A DNA stretch of 38,432 nucleotides from the NCBI GenBank assembly GCA_945866125.1, contig CAMBFZ010000028.1, forward strand, positions 1 through 38,432, given 5' to 3'. This document shows positions 1-7,723 of this stretch, in pieces. How positions within the stretch are numbered: the first letter of the stretch is position 1; each line of letters starts with the position of its first letter. Source of the DNA: Bordetella parapertussis (lineage in GTDB: Bacteria > Pseudomonadota > Gammaproteobacteria > Burkholderiales > Burkholderiaceae_D). Both the position numbers and the translations under genes were made by a program. The notes beneath the pieces were generated by a model. That model made no database searches, was not told where the DNA came from, and saw only the letters and a list, made by a program, of their open reading frames with translations.

Positions 1-644
1 GCGATCGCGCCGACGGCAAAGCCGAGATCTTTGGTGACGCCGATTTTCCAGTCAGCGTAGTCATAGCTGGTGGAGCCAGCGACGTCTTGTTTACCATAAT
101 GCAGGTTGAGGATGTAACCGTCTTTGACGTCGATATTGGCACCAATGTCGATATATTTGCTGTTCTTGCTGTTAACGTTACCGACGAAATTGGTCAGCGA
201 TTGCGAATATTTGACGTAGGCCGGGCCGTAACCAAGTTGCAGATAGACTTCGGTCGTGTTCGCATCGGCGAAACCGGCAACCGATCCCAATTTGTTGCCT
301 GGATACGCATAGCGAATCACGCCCAGGTCGTAAGCAACAGCCGCCACTTCGCCACGCTTGCCACCGTAAATATCGACTTCATAGCTACCGTCGCCGCCGA
401 GATCTTTGACCCATTTAATGGTCGATGTCCACGCGCCCAAATAGAGACCGGATGGATTGTGGGTGTAGTCCACGCCAGCATAAACTGCAGGCTGTAGACG
501 AGACTGCGAAATACCGCGGAAACGATAATCTGACACCGCGCCAACGTTGTAGGCAACAGCGTGCTCCGGTGCAGCTTCTTCAGCATGGGCAACATTGCCC
601 ACAAATGCGGCAAGGACAGCGCTGGCTAAAATAAAGTTTTTCAT
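1..644 (-). CDS. TorF-like putative outer-membrane protein (TIGR02001/Gcw_chp family), 3' end outside window
   Basis: The minus-strand frame opens at the ATG at 644-642, preceded by an AAGGAA ribosome-binding site, and stays open to the window edge (214 codons seen). Residues 1-21 form a Sec signal peptide ending in VAHA. The mature part begins with the family signature, a VGAVSDYRFRGISQS stretch followed by short alternating aromatic/glycine-rich beta segments that suggest an outer-membrane barrel. Family knowledge: in betaproteobacteria members often stand before glnK and amtB. If so here, those genes lie left of the window. The sigma-54 type promoter upstream fits nitrogen control. The family assignment rests on recalled signature motifs; the transported substrate is unknown. 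Confidence 0.85.
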   Translation of the reverse strand, partial: MKNFILASAVLAAFVGNVAHAEEAAPEHAVAYNVGAVSDYRFRGISQSRLQPAVYAGVDYTHNPSGLYLGAWTSTIKWVKDLGGDGSYEVDIYGGKRGEVAAVAYDLGVIRYAYPGNKLGSVAGFADANTTEVYLQLGYGPAYVKYSQSLTNFVGNVNSKNSKYIDIGANIDVKDGYILNLHYGKQDVAGSTSYDYADWKIGVTKDLGFAVGAI

Positions 645-713
645 GATGTTCCTTAATTTAATGTTTTACTGAGATTTAATGCCCACTGAATCCTTGTGTG
701 CTGCCATTCACTA

Positions 714-729
714 AGCAGAACGCATGCCA
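714..729 (-). promoter_or_regulatory. Sigma-54 (-24/-12) promoter of the TorF-like gene
   Basis: Read on the minus strand, the site is TGGCATGCGTTCTGCT. Compared with the sigma-54 consensus TGGCACG-N4-TTGCW, it keeps the GG (727-728) and GC (715-716) dinucleotides at exact spacing and differs at only two consensus positions. The predicted transcript start is near 703, giving a 5' leader of about 60 bases before the ATG at 644. A clear pair of NtrC sites was not found; only a GCACCA half-site near 811-816 is visible. Confidence 0.65.
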
Positions 730-867
730 GCCCAGAAAGCAGAAATGTCTTATCATTATTGAAAATTACTTCCGCATCGGCGCAAGGTAATTCAGGATGG
801 GCCCGCCGTTAACGCACCAAAAAAGCGCGCGCGCCTCAGAATAGTGCAATTTCATTCACTTGACATC

Positions 868-1110
868 ATGCTCAACAAACCCAGCTTGCTCGACGATATA
901 AAAGCCAAACTTAGCCAGGTGGTGCAGCAATCCCCCGCCCGGGATCTGGAAAAAAATATGAAGGCCATGCTGCATCAGGGTTTTGCCAAACTCGACCTGC
1001 TCACACGTGAAGAATTCGATGTGCAAACTGAAGTATTAGCTCGTACCCGCGCCCGGCTCGACGCGCTTGAGGCGCGCGTGGCAGAGCTCGAAGCTCGCCT
1101 GAAGTCTTAA
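868..1110 (+). CDS. ubiK: UbiK-family (BMFP) ubiquinone biosynthesis accessory factor
   Basis: The product is an 80-residue protein of the UbiK/YqiC (BMFP, membrane fusogenic) family. In gammaproteobacteria UbiK assists the soluble Ubi complex that makes ubiquinone and associates with UbiJ. The sequence shows the family pattern: an amphipathic N-terminal half with LLDDIKAKLSQ, a TREEFDVQTEVLARTR core, and a C-terminal heptad-repeat coiled coil ending ALEARVAELEARL. The ATG at 868 was preferred over the in-frame GTG at 844 because it gives the family's usual N-terminus, although its ribosome-binding site is weak. It is followed after 10 bases by the comM/yifB gene, a common betaproteobacterial pair, and the two are probably cotranscribed. 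Confidence 0.9.
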   Translation: MLNKPSLLDDIKAKLSQVVQQSPARDLEKNMKAMLHQGFAKLDLLTREEFDVQTEVLARTRARLDALEARVAELEARLKS

Positions 1111-1120
1111 ATCTTTCAAG

Positions 1121-2647
1121 GTGGGCTTGGCCGTACTGCACAGTCGCGCACTGGCGGGCATGGAAGCGCCCGAGGTCACGGTCGAGGTCCATTTAGCAAA
1201 CGGACTGCCCACATTTACGATAGTCGGACTACCCGATACCGAAGTACGCGAATCCAAAGATCGCGTGCGGGCCGCGCTGCAAAATGCCGGCTTCGAATTT
1301 CCTTCCCGGCGCATCACCGTCAATCTTGCACCTGCAGATCTACCCAAAGAATCTGGGCGCTTTGACTTGCCCATTGCGTTGGGTATTCTGGCCGCAGCCG
1401 GTGATCTGCCTTCCACGGCCCTGGGCGACTACGAATTTGCCGGTGAGTTATCGCTCTCCGGTGAGCTCAGACCGATCCGCGCTGCGCTGGCCATGACACT
1501 GGCGATTCACCGCAGTGGCGGCACAACCGGCAAGCGCCGCGCGTTTATTCTGCCCCGTGCCAATGCCGCGGAAGCCGCTTTAGTCCCCGAGGCAGTGATT
1601 TTTCCGGCTGACTCACTGTTACAAGTGTGCGCCCATCTCGCGGCCGTCAGTCCGGAGGCTCGGCTGACCCGCTTTTCGGGCAACGCTGAGCCTGCAGCGC
1701 GCTTGCTGGCTGATTTTGCCGAGGTGCGTGGTCAGGGCCAAGCGCGGCGCGCGCTCGAAGTCGCCGCCGCCGGCAGTCACAGTGTCTTAATGGTGGGCCC
1801 ACCAGGGGCGGGCAAATCGATGCTCGCCACTCGCCTGCCGGGCATCCTGCCGCCGATGTCAGATGACGAGGCTCTTGAGGCAGCGGCAGTGCAGTCACTC
1901 ACTGGCAGCTTTTCGATGGCACGCTGGCGGCAGCGACCTTACCGGGCGCCGCACCATACCGCCTCGGGCGTCGCCTTGGTCGGCGGCAGCAGCGTGCCAC
2001 GCCCGGGCGAAATCTCGCTGGCAAACCATGGGGTGCTTTTTCTCGATGAATTACCCGAATTCGACCGTAGAGTGCTGGAGGTATTACGCGAACCAATCGA
2101 ATCCGGTCGCATCACTATTTCACGCGCTGCACGACAGTCTGATTTTCCATGCCGTTTTCAGCTCATTGCGGCGATGAATCCTTGCCCCTGCGGCTACCTC
2201 GGCCACCCGACTCGTGCTTGCCGTTGCACGCCGGATGGAATCGCACGCTACCAAGGCAAGATCTCCGGCCCGTTGCTGGACCGTATTGATTTGCAAATAC
2301 AAGTGGGCGCATTGCGCCCAGAAGAACTCGTCGGTTGCGCACCCGGCGAACCATCGGCGGCAATTGCCGAACGGGTGGCGCTGGCACGCGCTCGGCAACA
2401 AACCCGTCAGGACAAAGCCAATGCACATCTCTCAGTGACGGAGATCGACGCGCTTTGTAAGCCGGATGCTGCAGCCGAGCAGCTGCTGCGCGCGGCAATG
2501 ACAAGGCTGAACTGGTCGGCACGGGCCTACCATCGTGTACTCAAAGTGGCCCGCACCATCGCCGATTTGCAAGGCGTCGCGCCAATCAGCGCCGCGCACG
2601 TAGCCGAAGCAATCCAGTACCGACGCGCGCTGGGACTGCCAGCTTAG
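1121..2647 (+). CDS. comM: YifB/ComM-family Mg-chelatase-like AAA+ ATPase
   Basis: The 508-residue length is normal for YifB/ComM. The N-terminal domain (about 1-170) is the ChlI/Lon-like S5 fold beginning GLAVLHSRALAGMEAPEVTVEVHL. The AAA+ domain has a Walker A motif GPPGAGKS near residues 226-233, Walker B LFLDELPEF, and the PHHTAS and NPCPCGY signatures. A C-terminal Mg-chelatase subdomain follows. Family knowledge: ComM is a hexameric helicase that promotes branch migration during natural transformation. The GTG at 1121 is chosen because it gives the conserved N-terminus; no better ATG exists. Together with dprA further right it suggests that DNA uptake and integration machinery is retained. 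Confidence 0.93.
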   Translation: MGLAVLHSRALAGMEAPEVTVEVHLANGLPTFTIVGLPDTEVRESKDRVRAALQNAGFEFPSRRITVNLAPADLPKESGRFDLPIALGILAAAGDLPSTALGDYEFAGELSLSGELRPIRAALAMTLAIHRSGGTTGKRRAFILPRANAAEAALVPEAVIFPADSLLQVCAHLAAVSPEARLTRFSGNAEPAARLLADFAEVRGQGQARRALEVAAAGSHSVLMVGPPGAGKSMLATRLPGILPPMSDDEALEAAAVQSLTGSFSMARWRQRPYRAPHHTASGVALVGGSSVPRPGEISLANHGVLFLDELPEFDRRVLEVLREPIESGRITISRAARQSDFPCRFQLIAAMNPCPCGYLGHPTRACRCTPDGIARYQGKISGPLLDRIDLQIQVGALRPEELVGCAPGEPSAAIAERVALARARQQTRQDKANAHLSVTEIDALCKPDAAAEQLLRAAMTRLNWSARAYHRVLKVARTIADLQGVAPISAAHVAEAIQYRRALGLPA

Positions 2648-2717
2648 GTCTGCCTTGCGCCATGCGGGACCCGGGCCGAATCGACTGCGGCGATAGGCTG
2701 CTGATACCATTCGCCTC

Positions 2718-3272
2718 ATGCCTTCTATTTTTTCTATTTTTTATTTGACCCGTCGCAGTCTGGCCATCCTCGGCATCGTCGCACTCCTGCTCACAAGCGC
2801 GGCCTGCAATCCGACTTGGAACTGGCGCGAGAGTCGCTCGAGCGACGCGCCGGTCTCGGTGCTGCTGCCGGCCAAACCATCGAGCCACGCACGCACGGTG
2901 GATCTGAATGGACTAGAAGTCACCATGAACATGACGGCCACCGAGATCAATGGCGCCAGCTTCGCGCTCGGCAGTGCTGCTGTAGCGGACCCGGCAAAAC
3001 GCGAGCAGGCTCTGCAAGCGATGCAAACCGCGATGGTCCGCAATATCAACGGCACGGTGCGGCGGGAGCAGCAAGTTCGCCTGGAAGGCGGCGTGGTCGC
3101 GACCGAAATTGAAGCCATTGGGCGGATCGGCAAATCGGATGAGCCGATTGTGCTCGCCGCACGTTTTGCCAATAGCGGGCAGTGGGTGGTGCAGGCGATC
3201 GTGGTTGGCCCACAAAAAAATGTGCCGCGCGAAGTCATCGATACCTTTCTTGGCTCGCTTGTGCTGCGCTGA
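2718..3272 (+). CDS. Predicted lipoprotein of unknown function
   Basis: The 184-residue product has a positively charged N-terminus, a hydrophobic segment (about 14-26) and a lipobox LTSAAC that would make Cys30 the lipidated residue. The mature part is a compact soluble domain without a motif I recognise; it contains repeated hydrophobic strands and ends TFLGSLVLR. No transmembrane helix follows the lipobox, so it is probably anchored to the inner or outer membrane facing the periplasm. It sits between comM and an MFS transporter gene only 9 bases downstream, so cotranscription with the transporter is likely. No function is assigned. Confidence 0.75.
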   Translation: MPSIFSIFYLTRRSLAILGIVALLLTSAACNPTWNWRESRSSDAPVSVLLPAKPSSHARTVDLNGLEVTMNMTATEINGASFALGSAAVADPAKREQALQAMQTAMVRNINGTVRREQQVRLEGGVVATEIEAIGRIGKSDEPIVLAARFANSGQWVVQAIVVGPQKNVPREVIDTFLGSLVLR

Positions 3273-3281
3273 GAGATTGCG

Positions 3282-4598
3282 ATGCCTAATCCTTCTATGA
3301 TTGCCCCGCCTTATTTGCAAGGCAAAGTCGCCCATCGCGTGGTTCTGATTTTTGCAGCCGCCTATTTGTTGTCGTATGCATTTCGCGCGATTAATGCCGT
3401 CATCGCACCAGCCTTAATGGCAGATCTGCACTTATCCAATGCGGATCTGGGTTTGTTGTCGTCTGCCTATTTCGTTGGCTTTGCCAGTATGCAGCTGCCA
3501 CTGGGCGTATGGCTCGACAAATACGGCGCTCGTCGCACCGAATCGGCCTTGCTGCTATTTGCTGCGGTCGGTGCCGCCATCTTCGCGTCGAGCTCGAGCC
3601 TGACAGGCTTATGGTTAGGACGGGCCATGATTGGTGTGGGCGTGTCGTCTTGCCTGATGGCGTCCTTCAAAGCGTATCGGGCCTGGTATCCCCCCGAACA
3701 GCAAAGCCAGCTCGCTAGCTGGATGCTGGTCTGCGGCACCTGCGGCGCACTCGCCACTACCGTGCCAGTGGCCGCCGCGATGCCGATCATTGGCTGGCGC
3801 GGCGTATTCTGGATCATGTCCGGACTCATTGTGCTGGCCACGGCACTTCTGTTTTTTCGTCTCAAAAAAGTCGAGCGCGACATCAATGCCCTGCAGGCGG
3901 CCGCGGCAGTAACAGTAGCAGGCGACGCCGAAATCGTCGACGCACAGGACGGCGGATATCGCGCCATTTTTAGCGACCCTTATTTTCGCCGGATGGCGCT
4001 GCTGGGCGCGGTGCATCAGGGTGGTTTTATGGCGATGCAGACTCTATGGGCCGGGCCGTGGATGGTGACGGTACTGGGTCTGTCGCTTGCACAAACTTCA
4101 CAGGTTTTGTTTGCCTTCAACTTCACTTTGATGTTGTCGTATGTGGGGTTGTCTTGGTGGGCGCCCCGCTATGTCTCTTACGATGGTCGACCTGGACTAC
4201 CTGCCTTGAAGGCGGTGTCGATCGGACTAACGGGCTCGGTATTAATTCAGCTGGCAATGCTGTTTTTTACGGCATCCTGGGCTTGGATGTTGTGGATGGT
4301 GTTTGCGATGCTGGCCACCGTGACAACGCTGGCACAAACGCATGTCAGTCTAGCGTTTCCCACCCGACAGGTGGGCCGCGCCAATAGCGCGCTCAACCTC
4401 ACCTTATTCGTTGCCGCGTTTTCATTTCAATGGGGGATCGGACTCATGATTGATTTGTTTGTGGCAAACGGTTGGTCGTCATCAGACGCAATGCGCATGG
4501 CATTTGGTATCTACTTATTTTTGCAGGCGGCCGCGCTGCTCGTGTTCGTCAACACCCGGGCGCAATCGGTGCGGACACTGCCACAAGGGGCAACATGA
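3282..4598 (+). CDS. MFS transporter
   Basis: The 438-residue protein has about twelve hydrophobic segments and the major facilitator layout. The first half carries the loop 2-3 motif LGVWLDKYGARRTE (the GxLxDrxGrR-type motif A). A charged central loop (about residues 193-225) separates the two six-helix bundles. The first-helix region SYAFRAINAVIAPALMADL resembles MFS members such as NarK-like and anion:cation symporters, but the substrate cannot be told. An alternative ATG five codons later would change little. It lies just behind the lipoprotein gene and before the DUF1840 gene. Inner membrane. Confidence 0.85.
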   Translation: MPNPSMIAPPYLQGKVAHRVVLIFAAAYLLSYAFRAINAVIAPALMADLHLSNADLGLLSSAYFVGFASMQLPLGVWLDKYGARRTESALLLFAAVGAAIFASSSSLTGLWLGRAMIGVGVSSCLMASFKAYRAWYPPEQQSQLASWMLVCGTCGALATTVPVAAAMPIIGWRGVFWIMSGLIVLATALLFFRLKKVERDINALQAAAAVTVAGDAEIVDAQDGGYRAIFSDPYFRRMALLGAVHQGGFMAMQTLWAGPWMVTVLGLSLAQTSQVLFAFNFTLMLSYVGLSWWAPRYVSYDGRPGLPALKAVSIGLTGSVLIQLAMLFFTASWAWMLWMVFAMLATVTTLAQTHVSLAFPTRQVGRANSALNLTLFVAAFSFQWGIGLMIDLFVANGWSSSDAMRMAFGIYLFLQAAALLVFVNTRAQSVRTLPQGAT

Positions 4599-4635
4599 TC
4601 ACGCAGGCACGGTCTTATTTTATTTTGAGGACACG

Positions 4636-4962
4636 ATGTTAATCACTTTCAAATCCAAGGCGGCAGCGGACATCATCATGTACAAAACGCATGCAAAGCG
4701 CATCCTGACTCTGCTGGGCAAGGAAATCGATCGCGGGGTCATTACCGCAGAAGAAACGGCACAGGCTATTGCTCGTCTCGAAGCCGCAATAGCAGAGAGT
4801 AAAAATCAGGATGCGGATAACGCAGTTGCCGCCGCTGACCATGATAGCGATGATGAACGCCAACTCGAACAGGGCGTGAGCTTTGCAACGCGGACGCATC
4901 CGTTGCTCGAGATGCTGCGCGCGGCCCATCGCGAGCAGCAGTTTGTGATGTGGGGCGTCTGA
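4636..4962 (+). CDS. DUF1840 domain protein
   Basis: This 108-residue protein begins MLITFKSKAAADIIMYKTHAKRIL and ends THPLLEMLRAAHREQQFVMWGV, the pattern of the DUF1840 family found mainly in betaproteobacteria. A longer open frame exists upstream, but the ATG at 4636 has a GAGG ribosome-binding site and matches the family start. The middle (about 55-80) is acidic and low in complexity. It is cytoplasmic, with no signal peptide. The function of the family is unknown. Its TGA overlaps the ATG of the next gene (TGATG at 4960-4964), so translation of the lipase-like gene is probably coupled to it. Confidence 0.88.
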   Translation: MLITFKSKAAADIIMYKTHAKRILTLLGKEIDRGVITAEETAQAIARLEAAIAESKNQDADNAVAAADHDSDDERQLEQGVSFATRTHPLLEMLRAAHREQQFVMWGV

Positions 4963-5819
4963 TGGGGATCGAATCGCGCTCAACGCTATTGACTGCGGCC
5001 GACGGCACCTCTTTGCATGTGACCGATTTTTTTCCACCGCAGGATGCCAGCGCCCACATCGTCATCATGCATGGCTTAGGCGAGCACAGCGGGCGCTATC
5101 AGCATGTTGCCGCATTTTTTTGCACGCGTGGCTTTGCGGTTCGTACCTATGATCATCGTGGGCACGGTCGCTCCGGTGGCGCGCGTGGCGATGTGCCTAA
5201 TGTCCATGCATTGCTCGATGATGCAGCGATCGTAATTACCGACTGGATGTCCGGCAAAGACACGCCGGCTACGGCACCTTATCTGCTGGGGCACAGCATG
5301 GGTGGATTATTTGCTGCGCGCTTTGCGATTGCCAACACCATGCCACTGGCGGGACTGATTCTTTCGTCAGCGGCGCTGGCCTTACCGCTCAATATCGCGC
5401 AAAAATTACTACTCAGTACGCTCACGACCCTGGCGCCTGGATTAGCCGTGTCGAACGGATTGAAGCAGCGCTACCTGTCGCACGACAACGCTGTCGTCAA
5501 AGCCTACCAACAAGATCCACTGGTGCACAACAAAATCACGGCACGACTGCTCAATGCGATGCTTGCAGCCATTACTGTCACCGAGCGCGAGGCCGCGCAA
5601 CTACGCCTACCCACCCTGCTGGTATTTGCCGGCGACGACCAACTGGTTGACCCGCGCGGTAGTGAGGCTTTCTTCAATCATTTGACCAATGGCCTAGGAC
5701 GCCGTCATCGGTATGACGCGCTGTATCACGAAATTTTTAATGAGTCTGCCAACGATGCTGCGCGGGTTTTTGCTGATGTTGGACAATGGTTGGACGATCA
5801 GGCGAGGCACGCAACGTGA
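4962..5819 (+). CDS. Alpha/beta hydrolase, monoacylglycerol-lipase-like
   Basis: The 285-residue protein belongs to the Hydrolase_4 (serine aminopeptidase S33) group. It shows the oxyanion strand MHGLGEHSGRY, the DHRGHGRSGG signature, the nucleophile elbow GHSMGG (Ser112), an acidic candidate in the GDDQLVDPRG segment and the catalytic histidine in LYHEIFNE. This pattern is close to monoacylglycerol lipases and lysophospholipases, which release fatty acids from glycerides; the actual substrate is not known. There is no signal peptide, so it is cytoplasmic. Its start overlaps the DUF1840 stop, and its own stop overlaps the GTG start of rsmB. In many betaproteobacteria htpX is found before rsmB; here this gene takes that place. 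Confidence 0.88.
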   Translation: MGIESRSTLLTAADGTSLHVTDFFPPQDASAHIVIMHGLGEHSGRYQHVAAFFCTRGFAVRTYDHRGHGRSGGARGDVPNVHALLDDAAIVITDWMSGKDTPATAPYLLGHSMGGLFAARFAIANTMPLAGLILSSAALALPLNIAQKLLLSTLTTLAPGLAVSNGLKQRYLSHDNAVVKAYQQDPLVHNKITARLLNAMLAAITVTEREAAQLRLPTLLVFAGDDQLVDPRGSEAFFNHLTNGLGRRHRYDALYHEIFNESANDAARVFADVGQWLDDQARHAT

Positions 5820-7108
5820 ATTTAAAACCGGACTCCCTTGCCTTTGCCTTATCGGGCGCCGCGAGCACCCTCGTATTTGTTGAAGGCGGAATGGCTTTGC
5901 CGCGCGCGCTCATTGAGGTCTTTGAATCAAGCCGCGCCACGCACGGTGCGCGTGGGGCAATTCAAGATCTCGCTTATCGCAGCATGCGTAACTGGGGCAG
6001 CAGTCAGGCACTGCTCGCAGCACTTACTGATAATCCGCCTCAGCAAGCCAAACTCAAAACGCTACTGTGCTGCGCACTCACATTAGTGGCTGCCGACGAA
6101 GCTAGCTACGCGCCCCACACGGTCGTTGATCAGGCTGTGGTTGCCGCTAATGCGGACCCGGATCTCGCCCGCGCCAAAGGCATGGTCAATGCCGTGTTAC
6201 GGCGTTTCTTACGCGAACGCGACAGCTTGCTCGCGCTAGTGGCCCGCGATGAGCCAGCCAAATGGAATTATCCGCAGTGGTGGATTGATAAAACCAAAAG
6301 TGCCTGGCCAACACAATGGCAGTCAATTCTGGCGGCCGGCAACGCGGCGCCGCCGCTGACTTTGCGCGTCAATCAACGTAAAACATCGGTGGAAAATTAT
6401 CTCGCGCTTCTGACCAGCGAAGGGATGGCAGGAACTCAAGTCGGCGTCTGTGCAGTACGGCTCGCACAACCGGTCCCGGTGGCCCGCATACCGGGCTTCA
6501 CCGCAGGTCTGGTGTCGGTACAGGACGCTGCTGCGCAGTTGGCCGCTCCGCTCCTTGATCTGAACGACGGTATGCGGGTGCTGGATGCCTGTGCCGCACC
6601 CGGCGGCAAGACTGGGCATTTGTTGGAGTTAGCAGCAATTGATGTCGTCGCGCTGGATCATGACGCGCTGCGTCTTGAGCGGGTCGCGCAAAATCTCACG
6701 CGCTTACAGCTGCAGGCGCAACTGAAAGTAGGCGACGCCAGCGGCCTTGACTGGTGGGACGGGGTGCTGTTTGATCGTATCCTTGCCGATCTGCCTTGTA
6801 CCGCGTCCGGCATTGTCCGGCGCCATCCCGATATTCGCTGGCTACGCAGACCCAAAGATTCCACACAACTTGCCAAGCTTTCAGCCCAGATTCTGGACAC
6901 GCTATGGCAAACCCTGCGCCCCGGCGGCAAGCTCTTGTTGGTGACCTGCTCATTATGGCCGGAGGAGTCCGCGCTGCAGGCAGAGGCCTTTGCGCTGCGT
7001 CACCGTGCAATCCAGCTTGAGGCGCCGGGCCAGTTATTACCGGTATCGCAAGCAGACCGCGATCTGGACGGCTTGTTTTACGCGCTATTCCAAAAGCCCT
7101 CAGTTTGA
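5816..7108 (+). CDS. rsmB: 16S rRNA (cytosine-967-C5)-methyltransferase RsmB
   Basis: This 430-residue enzyme methylates C967 of 16S rRNA using S-adenosylmethionine. The N-terminal NusB-like domain (about 25-160) includes the VVDQAVVAA and KGMVNAVLRRFLRER motifs. The methyltransferase part has motif I VLDACAAPGGKTGHLLEL, the active-site DLPCTASGIVRRHPDIRW (in the family the PC cysteine is needed for product release) and VTCSLWPEES with the catalytic cysteine. The GTG at 5816, overlapping the upstream TGA, is chosen over an in-frame ATG ten codons earlier because an AGG-containing site precedes it and it gives a normal length. It heads the rsmB-DUF4390-ntrY-ntrX run typical of betaproteobacteria. 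Confidence 0.93.
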   Translation: MNLKPDSLAFALSGAASTLVFVEGGMALPRALIEVFESSRATHGARGAIQDLAYRSMRNWGSSQALLAALTDNPPQQAKLKTLLCCALTLVAADEASYAPHTVVDQAVVAANADPDLARAKGMVNAVLRRFLRERDSLLALVARDEPAKWNYPQWWIDKTKSAWPTQWQSILAAGNAAPPLTLRVNQRKTSVENYLALLTSEGMAGTQVGVCAVRLAQPVPVARIPGFTAGLVSVQDAAAQLAAPLLDLNDGMRVLDACAAPGGKTGHLLELAAIDVVALDHDALRLERVAQNLTRLQLQAQLKVGDASGLDWWDGVLFDRILADLPCTASGIVRRHPDIRWLRRPKDSTQLAKLSAQILDTLWQTLRPGGKLLLVTCSLWPEESALQAEAFALRHRAIQLEAPGQLLPVSQADRDLDGLFYALFQKPSV

Positions 7109-7153
7109 TACTATCGATCAACTTTTTTACCGCGGCGCTGCTCCGTTTCCTGC

Positions 7154-7723
7154 GTGATTCGTCGATTTTTCCTTTGCTTTTGGCTCGGCTCGCTACTGGC
7201 TTTTTGGCTGCCTGCCGCGCATGCCGCTGACGGCATTGAATTCGCTGAAGCCAGCATCGAAGCGACCGATGACGGTTACCGTCTTTCGACAGCTTTTTCC
7301 CTTGATCTGACACGCTCGCTAGAAGACGCGTTGATGCGGGGCGTACCGCTTTATTTCACAACCCAAGTCGAAATCTCCCGACCACGCTGGTACTGGTTTG
7401 ACGAAACAGCCGTCAGCGCGACCCGTACCGTGCGCATCTCCTACAACGTGTTAACGCGGCAATACCGCGCTGCCATTGATGGCAATCTGTACCGCAATTT
7501 CGCCAAGCTTGAAGAAGTGCTCGCGCTGCTGCGGCGCCCTGGCCGCTGGGTGGTGGCTGACGCGACCGCATTAAAGCCCGGCGCTACTTATACCGTCGCG
7601 GTTCAGATGGAGCTCGACGTCACACTATTGCCTAAACCAATACAAGTAAGTGCCATTAGCAGCGGTGACTGGCGCATGTCATCCGGCTGGCAGCGCTTTT
7701 CATTCAAGGCTGAAGGAAAGTGA
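7154..7723 (+). CDS. DUF4390 exported protein
   Basis: The 189-residue protein has a signal peptide (about 1-24, ending LPAAHA) and a beta-rich mature domain with the RYWYWFDE-like segment PRWYWFDETAVS and the RISYNVLTRQYR stretch characteristic of DUF4390. Family members lie next to ntrY throughout betaproteobacteria and are presumed periplasmic; no reaction is known. The start is a GTG at 7154. Its TGA overlaps the GTG of ntrY, so the two are translationally coupled. This makes a role near the periplasmic face of the sensor kinase plausible, but that is inference only. Confidence 0.88.
   Translation: MIRRFFLCFWLGSLLAFWLPAAHAADGIEFAEASIEATDDGYRLSTAFSLDLTRSLEDALMRGVPLYFTTQVEISRPRWYWFDETAVSATRTVRISYNVLTRQYRAAIDGNLYRNFAKLEEVLALLRRPGRWVVADATALKPGATYTVAVQMELDVTLLPKPIQVSAISSGDWRMSSGWQRFSFKAEGK

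Noticed and set aside
87..497. 136-codon plus-strand open frame
   Set aside because: It is antisense to the TorF-like gene, whose signal peptide and family motifs are clear; no ribosome-binding site or family match.
811..825. NtrC-binding site upstream of the sigma-54 promoter
   Set aside because: Only one half-site (GCACCA) is convincing; the second half does not match.
7103..7128. Hairpin plus T-run right after rsmB
   Set aside because: The stem is only five or six mostly A/T pairs with a bulge. Transcription probably continues into the coupled DUF4390-ntrY genes.
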